From the NCBI GenBank assembly GCA_017993715.1, contig JAGOME010000003.1, positions 52,796-116,795 of the forward strand: a DNA stretch of 64,000 nucleotides, read 5' to 3'. Within the stretch, counting starts at the first letter, position 1. Each line of letters starts with the position of its first letter. The translations under genes and the position numbers were made by a program. A model generated the notes under the pieces. That model searched no databases, was not told the origin of the DNA, and saw only the letters and a program-made list of their open reading frames with translations. Source of the stretch: Phycicoccus sp. GTDB taxonomy: Bacteria > Actinomycetota > Actinomycetes > Actinomycetales > Dermatophilaceae. This document shows positions 59,956 to 64,000 of the stretch, one piece after another.

Positions 59956-62900
59956 ATGACGACTTATGCCCCCGACCTGCCGGACATGATCTCGACCCCG
60001 ACGGCGACGACGGTGGCCACGGTCGTGGTCACCGCGCGCACGACTGACGGGCTGCGTCCCCTGCTGGATGCCGTTCTCGCTCAGTCGACCACGACCGACC
60101 TGCTCGTCGTCCTCGACCGGACCGCCGAAGGTGGGGCCGCGGAAGTCCTCGACGCCCTCGCTGGGTCGGACATCGCCGTCCGCGTCATCGGCCAGCCCGA
60201 CGAGATCGGGGTGCGGGCCGCCGTGACGGCGCTGCTGGCTACCCCGGACATCGTGCCGGACGAGGCACTGCTGTGGCTGCTCCCGGCAGGCGTCGTGCCC
60301 CACTCGGATGCGCTCGCCCTGCTCGTCGCCGCGCATCGCCGTTCGACGGCCGTCGTCGCCGCCGGCCCCAAACTGCTCGACGCCACGGATCCCCGAGTGT
60401 TGCGCAGCGTGGGGATTCAGGCGACGTCGTCGGGACGCCTGGTGCAGGACCCTGCCGAGGGGACGCGCGACCAGCGCCAGTACGACACCCGCCGTGATGT
60501 CATCGCCGTCCCGTTCGCGGGATCGCTCGTGCGCGCCGATGCGGTGCGCGCCCTCAAGGGGTGGGAGCCGTCGTTCGGCGATGTCGCGGCAGACCTCGAT
60601 CTGGGGTGGCGGCTGCACCTGCGCGGAGGCCGGGTCGAGATGGCCCCGGCGGCCCGAGTCCACGCGGCGCAGGGGGTCGGTGAGGCCACCGGGAGCACGG
60701 GCATCCGGCGGCGCGCGGCCCGTCGGGTAGCCCTGGCGCGGGCGTCGTGGTGGACGGCGCCGCTGCTGGCCCTGTGGATCGGCGTCGGCTCGATCCTGTC
60801 CGGACTAGCACTGCTGCTGCTCAAGCGTCCGCGCGCGTCCGCCGCCGAGTTCGGCGATCTCCTCGCGCTGGACCCGGTGCGCTGGATCACGGTCAAGGTG
60901 CGGCGCCCCGCCCCGGTGCGGGTGCGCCGTCGGCACTTGACCGCCTTGTTTGTCCCCGCGGCTGAGTTGCGGCGCCGAGTGACCGATGATGTGTCCGAGT
61001 CGCTGTTCCCCGCACGGCGATCAGACCCCGGTGCCGATCGCGACGCGGATCAGACCTCGACCCTCGTGCGCGTCCTCACCAATCCTGGACTCCTTGCCAC
61101 GCTGACGACGATCGCCGTGGTCGCCGCCGCGGCCCGATCTTTGGGAGCTCAGGTTGTCGGCGGTTTGAGCGGCGGTCTGATCGGTGGTGAGCTCACCGGC
61201 GGCCGGGCCGACGCTGCCTCGCTGTGGTCGGCCTGGGCCGACGGCTGGACCGGATCCGGGCTTGGGCACGACGGGTCCGGTTCGCCGGCCCTTGCCCTGC
61301 TCGCCGCCGCGACCTGGGTCCTGGAGCACCTCCCCGGCACCGGATCCTTGGCCTCGACGATGGGCGCGGCGACCGCCTGGATGCTCTTGCTCACGCCTCC
61401 TGCCGCCTGTGTCAGTGCCTATGTCAGTGCCCGCGTGCTCACCACGAATCGTTGGCTGCGTGGTGCGGCTGGCCTGGCGTGGGCCACCCTGGGTGCCGCC
61501 GGACCGGCCTATGCCGCCGGCCGGGTCGGCACCCTGGCGGCCCTGGTCCTGATCCCGTTAATCCTCTCGGGCCTGGCCCTGCTCGCGCGCCCCGACGGCA
61601 CCGCGACCGCGGCGTGGGCGACGACCCTCGGCCTTGTCGTGCTCACGGCCTTCGCGCCTCTCACGGCCTTGGGGGTGCTCGGCCTGGCCCTCATCCTCGT
61701 CCTTGCCGCGGTCCCCGGGGCCCGGCTGCGGGCCGTCGTGCCCGTCATCGCAGTGCCGCTGGGCACGCTGTTGTGGTGGCCGGGTCTGCTCGAGGACTGG
61801 CGTCAGGTCCTCGTCGGGCCGGGGATGGCGTCATGGAACGGGCCGGTCCTCGACCCCTGGCGGCGCGCGCTGCTGGATACCGGCGAACTCGGCTCCCCGC
61901 CCCTGTGGGCGGCCGCACCCGTGGTCGCGCTCGGCGTGATGGGTTTGCTGCGCGGCAGGCGACTGCGATCGATGTCCACTGCCCTGGCGGTCTTGGGGCT
62001 GGGGGGCCTGGCCGTGGCGTTGGCTGCTGGTCGGATCATCCTCGCGGATGTCCCGCAGGCCGTGGGCCACGGGCCGATCACGCCGTGGGCGGGTTCGGGC
62101 ATTCTCCTGCTCACCGCAGCGCTGCTCGCCGGTGCCGTCCTGGCCCTCGACCAAGGCACCCCTGCCGAGAGCTCTCCCGCCGAGGGCACCAGTGGGCCAC
62201 GGCGCTGGCGTACCGCCGGACGAGGCCTGAGCGGGCTGTGCGCCGTCGCGATGGTCGGAGCTGCATGCGCGGGCCTGGTCATCGCGACCCTGGGGACCGC
62301 ACTGGCCCCCTGGAGCGAGGCGAGGCCTGCGGTCGCAGTGGAGCACGCGGACGGGCCGTTGGCCGGCCGCACGCTGTTCGTGAGCCCGACGGACATCGGC
62401 CCCGGCTTCCGACTGGTGGGGCGCGAGAGCGCCGGACCGGCCCGTGGACTTCCCGCCACGACCGTGTCGGCCTCGGTCGCCGACACGGTCAGCGCGCTGC
62501 TGGAGGGGAGCGCACTAGACACCAGCGCCGATTCGCTACGCGCGCTTGCGGTGGGCTTTGTCGCGCTGGATGCCGAACTCGGAGACGACATTTCACGACG
62601 TCTCGACGCCACCAGCGGCCTGACTCGGCTGGCGTCCCGGGGCGGGTGGCAAGTGTGGCGAGTCACGGCTGTTGCCACTGCCGATGAGGCTCCGATCGGG
62701 CCGCCACGCGTGAGCATTGTCGGACCGGCGGGTCCGCGGGCGGTCGACGTCACCGGGTTGTCAGCAGCCACGGTCACCGACATCACGGCGGAGCCGGGCG
62801 ATGTCCTCCAGATCGCCGAGGGCGCCGGGTGGGCCAGCCGGGCAGCGGTCACCCTTGAGGGAGTCGTGCTGGTGCCCACCGAGGCGACCTACGCGCTTCC

Positions 62901-63042
62901 GGGCGGGGGGCACCTCGAGATCGAGGTCAGGCGTGGGCCGGCTTGGCTGCCGCCCCTGCAGTTGGCCGGTATCGTGGCACTGCTCTTCCTGGCCATCCCG
63001 TTTGGATCTCGCGCGTCCCGCACGCGGGGGAGGACGTCATGA
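59956..63042 (+). CDS. giant membrane glycosyltransferase (GT2 + polytopic domain)
   Basis: 1028 residues. Residues 15-250 are a GT2-like domain (TVVVTARTTDGLRPLLDAV, FGDVAADLDLGWRLHLRGG) in which the DxD motif is poorly kept. Helices begin near 265 and about twelve more run from 370 to 770; 790-990 is an extracytoplasmic beta-rich domain and a final helix covers about 1000-1020. Homologues lie next to WhiB2 and a DUF5719 gene in many actinobacteria and are probably for surface glycan assembly; no substrate is known. ATG 59956 has weak GGAA upstream. Its TGA overlaps the next ATG. Confidence 0.82.
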   Translation: MTTYAPDLPDMISTPTATTVATVVVTARTTDGLRPLLDAVLAQSTTTDLLVVLDRTAEGGAAEVLDALAGSDIAVRVIGQPDEIGVRAAVTALLATPDIVPDEALLWLLPAGVVPHSDALALLVAAHRRSTAVVAAGPKLLDATDPRVLRSVGIQATSSGRLVQDPAEGTRDQRQYDTRRDVIAVPFAGSLVRADAVRALKGWEPSFGDVAADLDLGWRLHLRGGRVEMAPAARVHAAQGVGEATGSTGIRRRAARRVALARASWWTAPLLALWIGVGSILSGLALLLLKRPRASAAEFGDLLALDPVRWITVKVRRPAPVRVRRRHLTALFVPAAELRRRVTDDVSESLFPARRSDPGADRDADQTSTLVRVLTNPGLLATLTTIAVVAAAARSLGAQVVGGLSGGLIGGELTGGRADAASLWSAWADGWTGSGLGHDGSGSPALALLAAATWVLEHLPGTGSLASTMGAATAWMLLLTPPAACVSAYVSARVLTTNRWLRGAAGLAWATLGAAGPAYAAGRVGTLAALVLIPLILSGLALLARPDGTATAAWATTLGLVVLTAFAPLTALGVLGLALILVLAAVPGARLRAVVPVIAVPLGTLLWWPGLLEDWRQVLVGPGMASWNGPVLDPWRRALLDTGELGSPPLWAAAPVVALGVMGLLRGRRLRSMSTALAVLGLGGLAVALAAGRIILADVPQAVGHGPITPWAGSGILLLTAALLAGAVLALDQGTPAESSPAEGTSGPRRWRTAGRGLSGLCAVAMVGAACAGLVIATLGTALAPWSEARPAVAVEHADGPLAGRTLFVSPTDIGPGFRLVGRESAGPARGLPATTVSASVADTVSALLEGSALDTSADSLRALAVGFVALDAELGDDISRRLDATSGLTRLASRGGWQVWRVTAVATADEAPIGPPRVSIVGPAGPRAVDVTGLSAATVTDITAEPGDVLQIAEGAGWASRAAVTLEGVVLVPTEATYALPGGGHLEIEVRRGPAWLPPLQLAGIVALLFLAIPFGSRASRTRGRTS

Positions 63043-64000
63043 AACTCCCGTGGATGGGGATCGGACGGGTCGCGCTGGTCGGCGCGCTGGGCGCGGGCCT
63101 GGTCGCTGCGGCCCAAGCGGATCCGCGGACCGTGCAGGTCCGAGCCGGGGCCCAGGGCGCGCAGGCTGCCCCCGCCGGTGCGACGACGGTGCCGTTGTCC
63201 TCTCGGCTCGTTACCTGTGCCGGCCAAGAACTGACGGGCACTGAAGGAGTCCCCGACGTGGAGCTGACCGGCACCGTGAATGCCGTGTCGTTGCCGGCTG
63301 AGCTTCGGCCCGCCGACGTCGTTGGTGACGGCGCGATGGCCATCGCGAACGGACCGGTTGATGCGAGCGCCTCGGCGACCCAGGCAGGGGCCGTCCTCTC
63401 TGCGCCCCTGGCTGCCGGAAGCGCTGCCCTCACCGTGCGTGTCACCGGGTCGTTGGCGCCGGGAGTGGTGGCCGGTCAGGAGTGGTCGAGCGACACCGCC
63501 ACCCTGCGCGGCCTGGCCGGGACCTCCTGCCCCACGGCGGCCGCGGACCAGTGGCTCATCGCTGGTGGTGGCGCCCCAGGGCGTCAGGAGCGCCTCGTGC
63601 TGACCAATCCCGGCGCCAACGAGGTCAGCGCGACGATCGAGGTGCTCGGAGCCCAGGGCGCGGTCTCCGGTGCGGCCGACCGAGGCGTGGTCGTCCCCGC
63701 GGGTGGCCGGGCGGTTGTGCTGGTCGATGCGCTGGCGGCCGCCGAGCCGGCTCCCGTAGTTCATGTCACAGTCCGTGGGGGCACGGTCTCGGCGACCTTG
63801 ACGGACACGTGGCTTGACGGCTCCGTCGCTGCCGGAGCCGAAACGACCGGCCCGGTGGCGGCGCCAGCGCTGACGCAGGTCATCCCCGTCGTCTGGCTGC
63901 GTCAGGCCGGCGCTTTGCGCATTGCTGTCCCAGGCCCTGATCAGGCGGTCGTGTCGGCCCGGCTGCTCACGCCCCAGGGTCCGGTGCCCGTGAGCACGAT
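63039..64000 (+). CDS. DUF5719 family secreted protein, 3' part off window
   Basis: Exported protein of unknown function; 320 codons visible, running off the right edge. A signal peptide (about residues 8-27, GRVALVGALGAGLVAAAQA) is followed by beta-rich repeats; DQWLIAGGGAPGRQERLVLTNPG is the recognisable DUF5719 segment. ATG 63039 has GGGGGAGG 5-6 nt upstream and overlaps the membrane glycosyltransferase stop (ATGA). The pair is probably one cell-surface unit, with this protein outside and the transferase in the membrane. Confidence 0.85.
   Translation, partial: MKLPWMGIGRVALVGALGAGLVAAAQADPRTVQVRAGAQGAQAAPAGATTVPLSSRLVTCAGQELTGTEGVPDVELTGTVNAVSLPAELRPADVVGDGAMAIANGPVDASASATQAGAVLSAPLAAGSAALTVRVTGSLAPGVVAGQEWSSDTATLRGLAGTSCPTAAADQWLIAGGGAPGRQERLVLTNPGANEVSATIEVLGAQGAVSGAADRGVVVPAGGRAVVLVDALAAAEPAPVVHVTVRGGTVSATLTDTWLDGSVAAGAETTGPVAAPALTQVIPVVWLRQAGALRIAVPGPDQAVVSARLLTPQGPVPVST

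Overview
The window is high-GC actinobacterial DNA (G/C-rich third codon positions, many GTG starts, leaderless TANNNT promoters, a WhiB factor, F420 biosynthesis, mutase for UDP-Galf, LCP ligase). Gene order from 1 to 10 kb (accD5, birA, gtrA, purK, purE, fadE25-like dehydrogenase) and again at 57-60 kb (cofE/fbiB, cofD/fbiA, whiB2), with an LCP protein and a TIGR03089 protein between, recalls the M. tuberculosis accD5-to-whiB2 region. That points to a chromosomal core block. Lineage is inferred as Micrococcales, perhaps Intrasporangiaceae/Dermatophilaceae; no rRNA or tRNA is present to confirm it.

Layout. 1-10 kb: carboxylase/biotin ligase pair sharing a bidirectional promoter, an Rv1264-like adenylate cyclase, an OmpR-type two-component system, GtrA, purine genes purK-purE, a CoA-binding protein, an F420-dependent LLM oxidoreductase and an acyl-CoA dehydrogenase. 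10-19 kb: a surface-polysaccharide cluster (double-GT2 transferase, LCP glycopolymer ligase, a WbpA-WbpD-WbpE-WbpB-like set that should make a diacetamido-uronic acid sugar nucleotide, and UDP-galactopyranose mutase). 19-25.6 kb: a 3-oxoacid CoA-transferase pair, a secreted five-repeat peptidoglycan-binding protein, a TIGR03089 protein and a large GT-C-like membrane protein. 

25.6-50 kb: a catabolic block of about 24 kb that interrupts the core order: Liv-type ABC importer (with a fused permease-ATPase), a HAPMO-type Baeyer-Villiger monooxygenase, a cyclase-family hydrolase, two acyl-CoA-activating enzymes, three SDRs, three acyl-CoA dehydrogenases (two as an adjacent large/small pair), four crotonases, a thioesterase, a VOC protein and two paralogous FadR/GntR regulators with identical DNA-reading helices. 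AT-rich repeated operator-like sites lie in its divergent promoters. The likely job is uptake, ring opening, CoA activation and beta-oxidation of a ketone or alicyclic acid; the substrate cannot be read from sequence.

50-64 kb: an inositol-monophosphatase-like enzyme, a second glycan/lipid cluster (GT2, GT4 fused to a methyltransferase-like domain, flippase-like membrane protein, methyltransferase), an AlkA-like glycosylase, a MaoC protein, the F420 genes, WhiB2, a 1028-residue membrane glycosyltransferase and the start of a DUF5719 protein.

No gene-free stretch exceeds 300 bases. Non-coding highlights are a perfect 68-bp palindrome at 22600-22667, an exact 31-bp direct repeat at 57271/57324, and a strongly over-represented GGCATTC/GAATGCC word across the window. 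I saw no transposase, integrase, CRISPR array, RNA gene or replication origin.
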